Part shown: piece after piece, positions 37,552 through 46,445 of the stretch
Position numbering within the stretch: position 1 is the stretch's first letter
How the letters are laid out: every line of letters begins with the position of its first letter
Source: Paraburkholderia sp. BL23I1N1
GTDB lineage: Bacteria; Pseudomonadota; Gammaproteobacteria; Burkholderiales; Burkholderiaceae
Assembly: GCF_003610295.1 (NCBI RefSeq)
Contig: NZ_RAPV01000001.1
Coordinates: forward strand, 2,108,001 to 2,172,000
Length of the DNA stretch: 64,000 bases
Direction of reading: 5' to 3'
The notes under the pieces: generated by a model
Told to the model about the DNA's origin: nothing
Databases searched by the model: none
What the model saw: only the letters and a program-made list of their open reading frames with translations
Translations under genes and position numbers: made by a program

Positions 37552-37711
37552 CTACAGTAGTCGAACCGTCCATCTGATCCACGAACCTGGCACGGCTTTG
37601 TCTGCCGGGCTGCCTCACTGGCTAGATTCCGCCGAGGCGTTCTAGTGCCGAAGCAGTCGACGGGTTTGCAGTCCATCGGCCGCGCCGTGCGAATCAAGGA
37701 GGACTACCACC

Positions 37712-39124
37712 ATGGGTCGACTGATCGTCGTGTCGAATCGCGTTGCAACGCCGACGGAAACCAAAGGATCGGCGGGCGGCCTCGCGGTCGGCGTGTTCGG
37801 CGCGCTGAAGGATGCGGGAGGCGTGTGGTTCGGCTGGAGCGGCGACGTAGTAAGCGAGACCGTCGCCAACGCCGGTCCGACGCTCGAGCAGGACGGCGCG
37901 GTGACCTTCGCGACCGTCGGCCTCACGCGCAAGGATTACGACCAGTATTACCGCGGCTTTTCGAACGCGACGCTGTGGCCGGTGTTCCATTACCGCAACG
38001 ACCTCGCGCGTTACGAGCGCGAAGAGTACGCGGGCTACCGGCGCGTCAACGCATGGCTCGCGCACAAACTCATCAAGCTGCTCGAACCCGACGACGTGAT
38101 CTGGATTCACGACTACCATCTGATCCCGTTCGCCGAAGCGCTGCGCTCCGAAGGCGTCACGAACCGCATCGGGTTTTTCCTGCACATTCCGTTTCCCGCA
38201 CCGCAGATTCTGCTCAACATTCCCCCGCACGAAGAGTTGGTGAAATCGCTATCGTGCTATGACCTGCTGGGCTTCCAGACCACCACCGACGAACTCGCAT
38301 TCCACGACTACGTGACCCGCCACGCACGCGGTACGGTGAGCGAGGGTAATCACGTCGAAGCCTTCGGTCGCAAGCTGCGCACGGGCGTCTATCGGATCGG
38401 TGTGTTTCCCGATGAAATCGCGGAACAGGCCAAGCGCTACGAAAGCCGCCAGCACGTGCTCGACCTGAAGCAGAGTCTGGAAGGCCGCAAGCTGATCATG
38501 AGCGTCGACCGGCTCGATTATTCGAAGGGGCTTGTCGAACGGTTTCGCGCTTTCGAGCAACTGCTGGAGCGCTCGCCCGAATGGCGCGGCAATGTCACGC
38601 TGGTGCAGATCGCGCCGCCCACGCGGTCGGACGTCGCCACCTATCAGAAGATCCGCCAGGATCTCGAATACGAAGCGGGGCGCATCAACGGCCGTTATTC
38701 GGGCCTCGACTACACGCCGATCCGCTATCTGAATCAGCAGTACGACCGCTGGAAGCTGATGTCGCTGTTTCGCGAATCGCAGATCGGCTTTGTCACGCCG
38801 TTGCACGATGGGATGAACCTGGTCGCGAAGGAGTATGTCGCCGCGCAAAATCCCGACGATCCAGGCGTGCTAGTGTTGTCGATTTTCGCCGGTGCTGCGG
38901 CGGAGTTGACCGGAGCGCTGCTGGTCAATCCACACGATGCGATTGGCATGTGCGAAGCCTTGCAACGCGCGCTGCAAATGCCGCTCGACGCGCGCCAGCG
39001 GCGTCACGAGATCAATATGGCGGCGCTGCGCAAGAACGATCTCGGCGTGTGGCGCGATACCTTTCTAAACGATTTGCGCAATGTGCCCGTGCAGAAGCCG
39101 GGCAAGGGCGGCGGGCATAAGTAA
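37712..39124 (+). CDS. otsA: Trehalose-6-phosphate synthase
   Basis: A 470-residue GT20 enzyme that joins UDP-glucose and glucose-6-phosphate. Motifs are GRLIVVSNRVA, the glycine-rich loop GGLAVGV, WPVFHYRNDLARY, the acceptor-site WIHDYHLIPFAEALR, and VDRLDYSKGLVERF. The full GT-B fold is present. Trehalose protects against osmotic and drying stress. No otsB phosphatase gene is adjacent. The next genes encode an ATPase and a glycosyltransferase in the same direction. Confidence 0.96.
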   Translation: MGRLIVVSNRVATPTETKGSAGGLAVGVFGALKDAGGVWFGWSGDVVSETVANAGPTLEQDGAVTFATVGLTRKDYDQYYRGFSNATLWPVFHYRNDLARYEREEYAGYRRVNAWLAHKLIKLLEPDDVIWIHDYHLIPFAEALRSEGVTNRIGFFLHIPFPAPQILLNIPPHEELVKSLSCYDLLGFQTTTDELAFHDYVTRHARGTVSEGNHVEAFGRKLRTGVYRIGVFPDEIAEQAKRYESRQHVLDLKQSLEGRKLIMSVDRLDYSKGLVERFRAFEQLLERSPEWRGNVTLVQIAPPTRSDVATYQKIRQDLEYEAGRINGRYSGLDYTPIRYLNQQYDRWKLMSLFRESQIGFVTPLHDGMNLVAKEYVAAQNPDDPGVLVLSIFAGAAAELTGALLVNPHDAIGMCEALQRALQMPLDARQRRHEINMAALRKNDLGVWRDTFLNDLRNVPVQKPGKGGGHK

Positions 39125-39197
39125 TGACGTGTTTGGATAAAGTTGTTTTACTGCCAGGAAGCGCCCGGAAGCGCGCGCTGGGTCGAAAGGCGGCCGC

Positions 39198-40379
39198 ATG
39201 CTGAGGACTTTGGCCATCGCGGGGTATCGGTCGCTACGCGAGTTGATCGTGCCGCTCGGGCAATTGAATATCGTAACGGGTGCGAATGGCAGCGGGAAAT
39301 CGAGCGTCTATCGCTCGCTGCGCCTGCTGGCTGAGACAGCGCGCGGCGGCGTGATTACGTCGCTCGCGCGTGAGGGTGGTTTGCAATCCACGTTGTGGGC
39401 TGGACCCGAACGTTTCTCGCGCGCGGTGCTGGCCGGCGAGATGCCGGTCGAGGGCACGCGTCGCAAAGAACCGGTGAGTCTGCGGCTGGGATTTTCCGGC
39501 GATGAATTCGGTTATGCGATCGATCTCGGGCTACCGGCACCCGAAAAGCCACCGCCTCCCATACCGAGCAAGTTCCTGCTCGATCCGATCATCAAATGCG
39601 AGGTCATCTGGAGCGGCGCGGTGCTGCGTCCGTCGGCCTTGCTGGTCGACCGGCACGGCGCGGCGCTGCGCACGCGCGACGAACAAGGGGACTGGCAAAC
39701 CATCCCGCAACCCGTCGCCAGTTTCGACAGCATGATGACGGAGTTCTCCGATCCGCGGACCGCCCCCGAGATGATCACGGTGCGCGAGCAGATTCGCTCG
39801 TGGCGCTTTTACGACCACTTCCGTACTGATGCCGACGCGCCCGCGCGTCAGCCGCAGATCGGCACGCACACACCGGTGCTTTCGAACGACGGCGCGGACC
39901 TCGCCGCGGCCTTGCAAACCATCCGCGAGATCGGCGACCCCGTTGCACTCGATGCCGCTATCGACGACGCCTTTCCCGGTTCGCGCCTCGATATCGCCAC
40001 GCAGGACGGCCGTTTCGACGTGTCGATGCAGCAACAGGGCCTGCTGCGGCCGCTGAAGGGCGCGGAACTGTCGGACGGCACCTTGCGTTATCTGTTGCTG
40101 GTGGCCGCGCTGCTGACGCCGCGTCCGCCCGCGCTGCTGGTGCTGAACGAACCGGAGACGAGCTTGCATCCGGACCTGCTGCCCGCGCTGGCGCGCCTGA
40201 TCGCGAGGGCTTCCACGCATTCGCAGGTGCTGGTGGTGTCGCACGCGGCGCGGTTGATCACGGCGCTCGAGCGGGAGGACGGCAGCCAGTCGATCGTGCT
40301 CGAGAAGCACTTCGGTGCGACGCGCATCGCCAATGCGGACGATCGCGACCTGCCGGCCTGGAAATGGCCGGCGCGATGA
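39198..40379 (+). CDS. AAA-family ATPase (SMC-like, AAA_21)
   Basis: A 393-residue single-domain ATPase. Walker A is VTGANGSGKSSVYRSLRLL, the signature-like loop is LSDGTLRYLLLVAALL, Walker B is LLVLNEPETSLHPDLLPAL and the switch His is in VVSHAARLI. This arrangement is of the RecF/SMC/ABC type without a coiled coil, found in many uncharacterised and some defence-related ATPases. No nuclease partner (TOPRIM or HNH) lies beside it, so a stand-alone role is more likely than a defence pair. Function unknown. Confidence 0.85.
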   Translation: MLRTLAIAGYRSLRELIVPLGQLNIVTGANGSGKSSVYRSLRLLAETARGGVITSLAREGGLQSTLWAGPERFSRAVLAGEMPVEGTRRKEPVSLRLGFSGDEFGYAIDLGLPAPEKPPPPIPSKFLLDPIIKCEVIWSGAVLRPSALLVDRHGAALRTRDEQGDWQTIPQPVASFDSMMTEFSDPRTAPEMITVREQIRSWRFYDHFRTDADAPARQPQIGTHTPVLSNDGADLAAALQTIREIGDPVALDAAIDDAFPGSRLDIATQDGRFDVSMQQQGLLRPLKGAELSDGTLRYLLLVAALLTPRPPALLVLNEPETSLHPDLLPALARLIARASTHSQVLVVSHAARLITALEREDGSQSIVLEKHFGATRIANADDRDLPAWKWPAR

Positions 40380-40616
40380 CCGTGGCCGGGCGGATAATGG
40401 ATGCGTGCCACCGGATGTAAGCTGACTGTAACAGCGCGCAGGAATTGCAAGACCAAGGTATTTTTGTTACGCCCTGATGAATAATGCTTTGACGTGGATG
40501 GTGCAGGCGGGCGCCCGGCGTTCGCCGCTTTGATGGAGAAGGACCGGCGCTGCCATTCCCAGCGCCGCTGACGTGCACCGCCATTGGCGCAAGCCGTCAT
40601 TTCATGGAGACAAAAA

Positions 40617-41684
40617 ATGAAGATTGCGCAGATCGCCCCTTTGACCGAATCGGTGCCGCCGAAGCTATACGGCGGCACGGAGCGCGTCGTGTCCTATATC
40701 ACCGAGGCGCTCGTCGATCTCGGCCACGACGTGACGCTGTTCGCGAGCGGCGATTCCGTCACGAGCGCCAAGCTCGAAGCGGTCTGGCCGAGCGCGCTGC
40801 GTCTGGACCCGGGGATCCGCGATCGCATCGCGCCCCACATGCTGTTGATGGAACTGGTGCGCCGCCAGGCCGAAAACTTCGACGTGCTGCATTTTCACCT
40901 CGACTACTACTCGTTCTCGGTCTTCAAGCGTCAGGACACACCCTTCGTCACCACGATGCATGGCCGCCTCGACTTGCCCGAGCAGCAACCGGTATTCGAC
41001 ACCTTCAACACCGCACCGGTGATCTCGATTTCGAATTCGCAGCGTCATCCGTTGCCGCAGGCCAAGTGGCTCACCACCGTCTATCACGGTCTGCCGGAGC
41101 AGCTCTACACGCCGCAACCGGTTGAGCAGAAGTACCTTGCGTTTCTCGGCCGTATCTCGCCGGAAAAGCGGGTCGACACCGCGATCCGGATTGCCGGACG
41201 CTGCGGACTGCCGATTCGTATCGCCGCGAAGGTGGATTCCGCCGACCGGGAATATTTCGAGCGCGAAATCCGGCCCTTGCTGGACTTGCCTCATGTCGAA
41301 TTCATCGGCGAGATCGCGGATCATCAGAAGGCCGAGTTTCTATCCGGCGCGCATGCGCTGCTGTTCCCGATCGACTGGCCGGAGCCGTTCGGCCTCGTGA
41401 TGATCGAAGCGATGGCGTGCGGCACGCCGGTGATCGCATTTAACCGTGGCTCGGTGCCGGAAGTGCTGGACGACGGTGTGACAGGCTTTATCGTCGAAGA
41501 TGAGATCGGCGCGGTGGCGGCGGTCAACCGCCTGCATAAGGTGCCGCGGGCGGGTGTGCGGCAACGCTTCGAAGAGCGCTTCACGTCGCACCGGATGGCG
41601 CAGCAGTATGTGGATGCGTATCAGTCGGTGATTCGCGCGCAGAAGCGTTCGCGCTTCAAGGTGATCGATACGTCGGGGAGTTGA
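40617..41684 (+). CDS. Family 4 glycosyltransferase
   Basis: A 355-residue GT-B enzyme starting at ATG 40617 behind GGAGA. The N-domain begins MKIAQIAPLTESVPPKLYGG, the donor side has FLGRISPEKRVDTAIRIAG, and the EX7E stretch is EPFGLVMIEAMACGTPVIAF. Sugar donor and acceptor are not known. Similar genes lie alone or near otsA in Burkholderia. The 237-bp upstream gap suggests its own promoter. A strong terminator follows. Confidence 0.9.
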   Translation: MKIAQIAPLTESVPPKLYGGTERVVSYITEALVDLGHDVTLFASGDSVTSAKLEAVWPSALRLDPGIRDRIAPHMLLMELVRRQAENFDVLHFHLDYYSFSVFKRQDTPFVTTMHGRLDLPEQQPVFDTFNTAPVISISNSQRHPLPQAKWLTTVYHGLPEQLYTPQPVEQKYLAFLGRISPEKRVDTAIRIAGRCGLPIRIAAKVDSADREYFEREIRPLLDLPHVEFIGEIADHQKAEFLSGAHALLFPIDWPEPFGLVMIEAMACGTPVIAFNRGSVPEVLDDGVTGFIVEDEIGAVAAVNRLHKVPRAGVRQRFEERFTSHRMAQQYVDAYQSVIRAQKRSRFKVIDTSGS

Positions 41685-41720
41685 GCGGTGTAAGCGCGCT
41701 CACGCGGCAGTCTGAAAAAG

Positions 41721-41755
41721 AACGGCGATGTGCACTGCGCATCGCCGTTTTTTCA
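41721..41755. terminator. Terminator after the glycosyltransferase gene
   Basis: AACGGCGATG and CATCGCCGTT form a 10-bp stem with a 9-base loop, followed by TTTTT. A-rich sequence on the other side also lets it serve the convergent SYLF gene. Confidence 0.85.
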
Positions 41756-41792
41756 TTGCTGCTGACTTCGGGACCTGGGAGCGGGTAGGCGC

Positions 41793-42380
41793 CTAGATCT
41801 TCAGGCGCGATACCTTGGTGCCTTGCAGCGAGATATCGGCCATCAGGCCGGCGTTGGTCAGCACAAATACTTCGACAGGGGCGGTGGCCGTGGTTGTGTC
41901 GATTGCGCCGTTGGCGCCCATCTTCACCAGTGCGACGGAAGCGTCGCCGCCCGCCGACCAGCCGTCGGCGTTGCGGAAGGAGTCGAGCGAGTCCTGCGTC
42001 ATGAACAGGAAAATGATGGCCTTCGATTGCGCGCCCGCCTGCAGACCGAACGAACCGGAAATCGTGCTGTAGTAACCCACCGAGCTGCCGCCTACGCGCA
42101 GTGCGCCTTCGCCGTACTGGCCGCCAACGATCAAGCCTGCCTGCAGTACCGACGGGAACACCAGTACGCCGCGTGCCTTGGAGACGAGTTCGCGCGAACC
42201 CTTCACGGTCGTATATAGACGCGACATGGTGCCGTCGACGCTGGCGTCGATCGACTGGCGTTTGGATGCATCAGTGGATGGCGTGCTCGGGCTACTGCCG
42301 TTGGTTGTACAACCAGCGAGTGCAAGGCCTCCGAAAGCGAGTGCAGCGGTAGTCTTCAGCATGAAGTTTCGTCTTTGCAT
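41793..42380 (-). CDS. SYLF (YSC84-like) domain lipoprotein
   Basis: A 195-residue envelope protein. The signal region (NFMLKTTAALAFGGLALAGC) ends in the lipobox LAGC and is preceded by QRRNF, which is twin-arginine-like. The mature SYLF domain has LVSKARGVLVFPSVLQAGLIVGGQYGEGAL, GYYSTISGSFGLQAGAQSK and IIFLFMTQDSLDSFRN. SYLF domains bind lipids in other proteins. The last residues KVSRLKI close the fold. Probable outer-membrane-associated lipid-binding lipoprotein, conserved in Burkholderia. Confidence 0.88.
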   Translation of the reverse strand: MQRRNFMLKTTAALAFGGLALAGCTTNGSSPSTPSTDASKRQSIDASVDGTMSRLYTTVKGSRELVSKARGVLVFPSVLQAGLIVGGQYGEGALRVGGSSVGYYSTISGSFGLQAGAQSKAIIFLFMTQDSLDSFRNADGWSAGGDASVALVKMGANGAIDTTTATAPVEVFVLTNAGLMADISLQGTKVSRLKI

Positions 42381-42740
42381 CGTTTTTCTCCATCACGGTT
42401 CCTGGGCACAACCTCATCTGGTGTTGCCGGGTTGCCTTTAAGTTATATCACACGCAAGCGTGGAAGGCGTACCTCGTCGCCCAGCGAAAAGCCTTGTGTG
42501 GCGGGGGTTTCGACCCGTTGTAAGGAGCCTTGATGTAATTTTGACCGGCCTTGGAAGCGCGCTGGAAGACGCTCGGAAAGGGCGCTCGAACGGGCTCCCG
42601 GCAACTTGTGCCGGGCAGGGAGCTGCGCGTCGGCGACAGGGCCGGGACCGCATCAGGCACCATTTTTTACCGATTTCCCGCGTTCACCGTTCGCGCTGAA
42701 ATTGAACTGAAAGTGTTGCAGCGACGCCGCACTGGCATCG
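42381..42740. other. Intergenic region, no gene supported
   Basis: About 360 bp between the leftward SYLF and membrane-protein genes. A 7-bp stem with a 5-base loop (CCCGGCA and TGCCGGG, 42597-42615) is followed by GGGAGC, which could pair with the upstream GCTCCC. No T-tract follows. Short ORFs on both strands lack coding character. Confidence 0.5.
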
Positions 42741-43187
42741 TCACCCATGGTTCGCCGGACTTTTGACAGGCGGGCGCCGCAGCGCACGGCGAATCATGCC
42801 GATCAGCACGCCGATCAGGAACAGGGTGATAGCCGGTACGATCCAGTAGCCGACGAATGCATGCCAGAGGTAAGCCATGAGCGTGGAGCGACGCACGCCA
42901 TATTCATTGCGGGCGTCCTGCTGGCGCGGCGCGTTGGCGGCCAGCACATCGGCGGGGCAGCCGGCGGCTTGCGCCTCGTCGGGCTTGCCATGGCAGCGCG
43001 CGGGGGCACCGGCGGCGCGTTGTGCGTCGGTGAAATTCCAGGTGGTCAGCGCGCGGTCGAGGTCGACAGCGTTGTACGCCATTTCCTCCCGGATTTCGCT
43101 AACCGCAACGATCGCCACGGGCACGGCCCAGAATACGATGACGACCAGCCACCGCCTCAACCAGCGGTTTTTATGCTTCGATACCAT
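42741..43187 (-). CDS. Two-helix membrane protein, unknown function
   Basis: A 148-residue protein with a basic start (MVSKHKNRWLRRW), a first hydrophobic segment (LVVIVFWAVPVAIVAV), a roughly 70-residue Cys-containing loop with two Cys (ARCHGKPDEAQAAGCPADV), and a second hydrophobic segment (IVPAITLFLIGVLIGMI). The loop is probably periplasmic, where the Cys pair could form a disulfide. I do not recognise the family. Confidence 0.65.
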   Translation of the reverse strand: MVSKHKNRWLRRWLVVIVFWAVPVAIVAVSEIREEMAYNAVDLDRALTTWNFTDAQRAAGAPARCHGKPDEAQAAGCPADVLAANAPRQQDARNEYGVRRSTLMAYLWHAFVGYWIVPAITLFLIGVLIGMIRRALRRPPVKSPANHG

Positions 43188-43519
43188 CCTTGCCTCCGAT
43201 CGATGCTCTGCAGCACCAACGACAAGATGGCGGCCCGTCTAATGTTGTGTATGGGGGTGGGCCGTCTCCGCCGTCATCATAGAAGAAAAACGGCGCGTTC
43301 GCGCGGGTGGACCGCGAAGGAATCTGTCGCGGGACGGTCGTTGCGGGGGAGAAGAACGGCGAAGTAGAGCAGGAGGAAGAACAGAGGCGAGGGCTGAAGC
43401 AACCGGTCAGTCAACGACAGAAGAATGACCGCAGCCGCGCCGGAAAACGGCGCGGCCCGTTCGAGCAATACGCGGCTAAACGCGCGGCGTGTGGGTCGCG
43501 CCGATCGCCTTGCGTTTGC
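43188..43519. other. Intergenic region, no gene supported
   Basis: About 330 bp. A leftward 63-codon frame (43277-43468) has a hydrophobic stretch (LLQPSPLFFLLLYFAVLL) but no good ribosome-binding site or recognised family. I do not call it as a gene. Nothing else was seen. Confidence 0.5.
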
Positions 43520-43828
43520 TTAGTTAGCCGGCGCGGACGACAGGCAGGTCTTCATGAAAGCCTTGCGGTCGTCGCCTTTCTTGCCGGTGGCTTGCGTGTT
43601 GCACGCCTTCATCTTGTCCTGCTGGCTCATCGGCGCCGCGGCGGTCGGCTTGGCGGACAGGCAGGTCTTCATGAAGGCCTTGCGGTCGTCGCCCTTCTTG
43701 TCGCCGGCCTGCTTGTTACAGTCGGCCATTTTCGTTTGCTGGCTGTTCTGCGCGAACACCGGCGAAACGAGGACCGCACCCAGCACCAGCGTAGCGATAG
43801 CGGATTGGATTTTCATTTGACACTCCAT
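43520..43828 (-). CDS. PsiF-repeat secreted protein
   Basis: A 102-residue protein with a signal peptide (MKIQSAIATLVLGAVLVSPVFA) and two nearly identical PsiF repeats of about 37 residues. Each has KM(A/K)(D/A)CN.QA..KKGDDRKAFMKTCLS with a conserved Cys pair. PsiF is a phosphate-starvation-induced protein of unknown function in E. coli. The near-identity of the two repeats suggests a fairly recent internal duplication. Confidence 0.88.
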   Translation of the reverse strand: MECQMKIQSAIATLVLGAVLVSPVFAQNSQQTKMADCNKQAGDKKGDDRKAFMKTCLSAKPTAAAPMSQQDKMKACNTQATGKKGDDRKAFMKTCLSSAPAN

Positions 43829-44265
43829 CGGTGGTGAAAACGTTTTTGGTCGTTCATGCGCGTGGGTGTCAACGGTGTCCAGGACCCCTCGGCACGTCCA
43901 TTATGGCAAATGCTGTCTGCGAGAACGGACAAAGGGTCACTCCGGTTGACAAGCGCTCACGGTGGTTTTCCCTTACGCCACGGGGGATCACGGTGCGCCG
44001 GAGAGTGAGGCGGATGAATCGTAGCCGTGCCAGAATATGTTATGCAATCCGGATTAATTGGCAAGGCGTATGCAAAAGAATTATCCCGTTGTCATTCAGG
44101 AAGGGGTGATCAAATATTAAACATTCGATCCGCATTGCTGCAGGTGCAAATGAATAGGAAATCGGCACAAAATCCCGTTAAAGATCATGAGGGTAATCAT
44201 GACTCGAATTTCCGCGCCGAGGCGCCGCCCTGCGTCTCCGTCACGCAAGCCAAAGGAGGCTCGCC
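43829..44265. other. Intergenic region psiF-yciI
   Basis: About 437 bp. The half next to the YciI-like gene is more A/T-rich (44030-44180) and would hold its promoter. TTGACA occurs at about 43947 but no good -10 follows at normal distance. AAAGGAGG lies just before the YciI-like start. No coding region is supported. Confidence 0.5.
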
Positions 44266-44562
44266 ATGCACTACCTGTTGATGTATGAGCTCGTACCGGA
44301 CTACCTCGAACGCCGCGACGTCTATCGCGACGATCATCTGAAACTCGCCTGGGCGGCAGCAGGGCGCGGTGAATTGCAACTGGCCGGCGCGTTGAACGAG
44401 CCTGTGGATACGGCTGTGCTGCTCTTCGAGGGCGACTCTCCCGCAGCCGCGGAAGCCTTTGCCAGAGCCGATCCCTATGTGCTCGCGGGGCTCGTGGCAC
44501 GCTGGCGCGTACGCCAATGGATGACGGTGGTGGGTGAGGGCGCGACGAATCCCGTGCGCTAG
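44266..44562 (+). CDS. YciI-like protein
   Basis: A 98-residue YciI/YCII-domain protein with a ferredoxin-like fold. The N-terminal strand is MHYLLMYELVPDYLERRDVYRDDHL, followed by the typical His-Asp pair region, LQLAGALNEPVDTAVLLF and EAFARADPYVLAGL. The family is close to muconolactone isomerases and EthD proteins, but most members have no known reaction. It starts behind a strong AAAGGAGG site. It stands alone. Confidence 0.9.
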   Translation: MHYLLMYELVPDYLERRDVYRDDHLKLAWAAAGRGELQLAGALNEPVDTAVLLFEGDSPAAAEAFARADPYVLAGLVARWRVRQWMTVVGEGATNPVR

Positions 44563-45147
44563 GAGCGAGCGGGTCGACCACGCTCGCGCGGCGTCGAGAG
44601 GAATGCGAACGGCATACGCAAGCGCTGCGTTCGCTTGTAAGAAAATTGCGCCTCGACGCCGGTCGGGTGCTCTCTACTGCGCTGCGCGCAGGACCTTCCC
44701 AGCCGGGCAAAAAATACGTTCGAAACACATGGAAATGCATTGTGGGTCAAACGTTGATTTTGTAAAGGCAATTCGCCAATCTTGACCTACTATTGTGCCG
44801 TGCAATAGCGGCTGCGGCAGCCAGATCCGCCAGCAGTTCTGTTACAGCAATAAGTGAAACGACGCAGCAAAAAGGACAAGATTGTTTCCATCCGTAACAC
44901 TTGTCTCAGCGATATTCACGCAAACCCTGGTGGTGGTATGCTTCGTGCACAAATTCTCCCATGCACGAGTGAGACCACGTTTTGTGCTTCGCAATAGGGA
45001 CAAACCGCACTAAGCCAGTGCGATATTGACCAGCAAACAGAACGTACAAAACATATTTGTGCAACCGAGGGCTGCACACGGATCGTGAAAGTTGAATCCG
45101 TGGCTGCCCAAAGCCGCGGCCGGGCCAGGCCGCGTGGAGAAAACCCA
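44563..45147. other. Long leader region of the transposase-domain gene
   Basis: About 585 bp without a supported gene. Two inverted repeats occur: TCGTGCA (44943-44949) with TGCACGA (44962-44968), and CGCACT (45006-45011) with AGTGCG (45017-45022). The region is more A/T-rich than its surroundings. It may hold regulatory sites or the decayed end of an insertion element. Confidence 0.5.
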
Positions 45148-46317
45148 ATGTTTTTCGATGAGCTAAGCAATGACGAATGGGCGCTGCTGGCAGCGCTTGT
45201 CTCTGACGAGCCGGCCGTCCGTCTGAACCGGCGCGGCCGGCCCCGCGCCGAACCGCGCATCGTGGCGAATGCCGTCCTGTGGATACTGACAACTGGCGAA
45301 CCCTGGTCGAAGCTGCCGGGGCGCTATCCGTCGGGTCCCACATGCCGGCGCCGTTTTGAAGAATGGCAGTTGAACGGCACGCTGCTCGAGATGGTTCGGC
45401 TGTTGTCGCAAACCGGGCGTACCTTCGCGTACGTCCCGCAACCGGCACCGCCCGTTGCGGCCAAGCCGGCAGCACCGGTAGCGCCAACCCCCAGCGTGCG
45501 TGACGAAAGTCTGCGTGGCGTGTCGTGGAAGAGCCCCGAATCGTGGCAGGCACCCGGTGTCTCGAGTAGCCTGAGCACCTGGCGTTCGGCCGATCCGATC
45601 GCCGATATCACACGACAGTTGTCCGGGTTGACGAACGTGCCGCCGGTCTTATCGCGTGCACCCTCGGCCTCCGCATCATCACTTGCAGCGCGACCCGCCA
45701 TGCGTGTCGATTGGCAAGGCACGGACGAAGCGCGGGCGGTGGAAGCGGCCATGCACAGTCTGGATTCGGCCATCGCGTCGGCACGCCGCACGCAACAGCT
45801 TGAAGATCAGCGAGGCTCGCTGTCGACGAGCCTCGCGCCGCGCGGCACGCAGGTCGACGACCGGCGCGGCTACGTGATCTACGTGGCGGCGGAGCAAGTG
45901 CCCAATGCCATGTATCGCGCCTGGGCGGAGATCATGAGGGACGGCAAACGCGTCGAGCGTTCCGGCCTGGTCGGTCCGCGCTTTGCTGAGGCTGAAGCGG
46001 CGGAGCACTACGCGCTCGAATGGGCGCGGCAGTGGATCGATCGTGAATGCCGCACGCAAGCTGCAGCAGACGCAGCACCGGCGGTCAACGCCGCTGCCGT
46101 TAATTCGGCTGCAGCGGTAGCGCGTCCGTTGCCGGCCATGCGTCATGTGCCGGAACCGGTCACGGTGAATCACGGCGGCCCTTTGCACGGTCCGCTCAAT
46201 GCGTTCCGTGGACCGTTGCGCCGCTATCCCAGCGAACCGGCCGCACCCGCGACCGAAAACAATAGTGCATCAGATCGTTTTCCGTCGTACCCGGAGCTCA
46301 TCTCGCACGCGGGATGA
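45148..46317 (+). CDS. Transposase-derived N-terminal domain fused to an unknown domain
   Basis: A 389-residue protein starting at ATG 45148 behind GGAGA. Residues 1 to about 90 (MFFDELSNDEWALLAALVSD, then RRGRPRAEPRIVANAVLWIL, TTGEPWSKLPGRYPSGPTCR, RRFEEWQLNG) match the N-terminal DNA-binding domain of IS5/IS402-type transposases (DUF4096). The catalytic DDE part is missing. Instead there is a Pro/Ala linker and a Ser-rich region. A compact domain follows near 238-305 (RRGYVIYVAAEQVPNAMYRAW, then AEAEAAEHYALEWARQWID), and then a Pro/Ala tail. I do not recognise the C-terminal domain. The frame is intact and GC-typical, so it is likely a domesticated DNA-binding protein. Its place beside bceA suggests it could regulate the exopolysaccharide genes; that is inference. 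Confidence 0.75.
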   Translation: MFFDELSNDEWALLAALVSDEPAVRLNRRGRPRAEPRIVANAVLWILTTGEPWSKLPGRYPSGPTCRRRFEEWQLNGTLLEMVRLLSQTGRTFAYVPQPAPPVAAKPAAPVAPTPSVRDESLRGVSWKSPESWQAPGVSSSLSTWRSADPIADITRQLSGLTNVPPVLSRAPSASASSLAARPAMRVDWQGTDEARAVEAAMHSLDSAIASARRTQQLEDQRGSLSTSLAPRGTQVDDRRGYVIYVAAEQVPNAMYRAWAEIMRDGKRVERSGLVGPRFAEAEAAEHYALEWARQWIDRECRTQAAADAAPAVNAAAVNSAAAVARPLPAMRHVPEPVTVNHGGPLHGPLNAFRGPLRRYPSEPAAPATENNSASDRFPSYPELISHAG

Positions 46318-46445
46318 GTACGGCTGCAAGTGCGGCTGTAAGTGGCGGCCGCAAGCACGAATGTAAACGCGTCGGATAACATAGCAGCAGTACCCCGCGG
46401 CCGGTAGGAGCAACCGCCGCAGGTTCCCGCTTCATCCGTTGTGAA

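Larger units (their letters stand above)
37354..37711. other. Intergenic region before otsA
   Basis: About 358 bp without a gene. It holds a terminator-like hairpin at 37392-37412 and an inverted repeat at 37523-37551. AGGAGGA lies just before the otsA start. No convincing -10/-35 pair was seen. Confidence 0.6.

Noticed and set aside
39198..41684. ATPase plus glycosyltransferase as a two-gene defence system
   Set aside because: The genes are 237 bp apart with likely separate promoters, and the glycosyltransferase is of an ordinary family 4 type.
42594..42623. Nested hairpin (GCTCCC, CCCGGCA and complements) as a possible structured RNA
   Set aside because: A short stem without T-tract, conserved loop or nearby start codon. 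GC-rich DNA gives such stems by chance.
43277..43468. 63-codon hydrophobic leftward ORF
   Set aside because: It has a membrane-like stretch but no ribosome-binding site, and nothing independent supports it.
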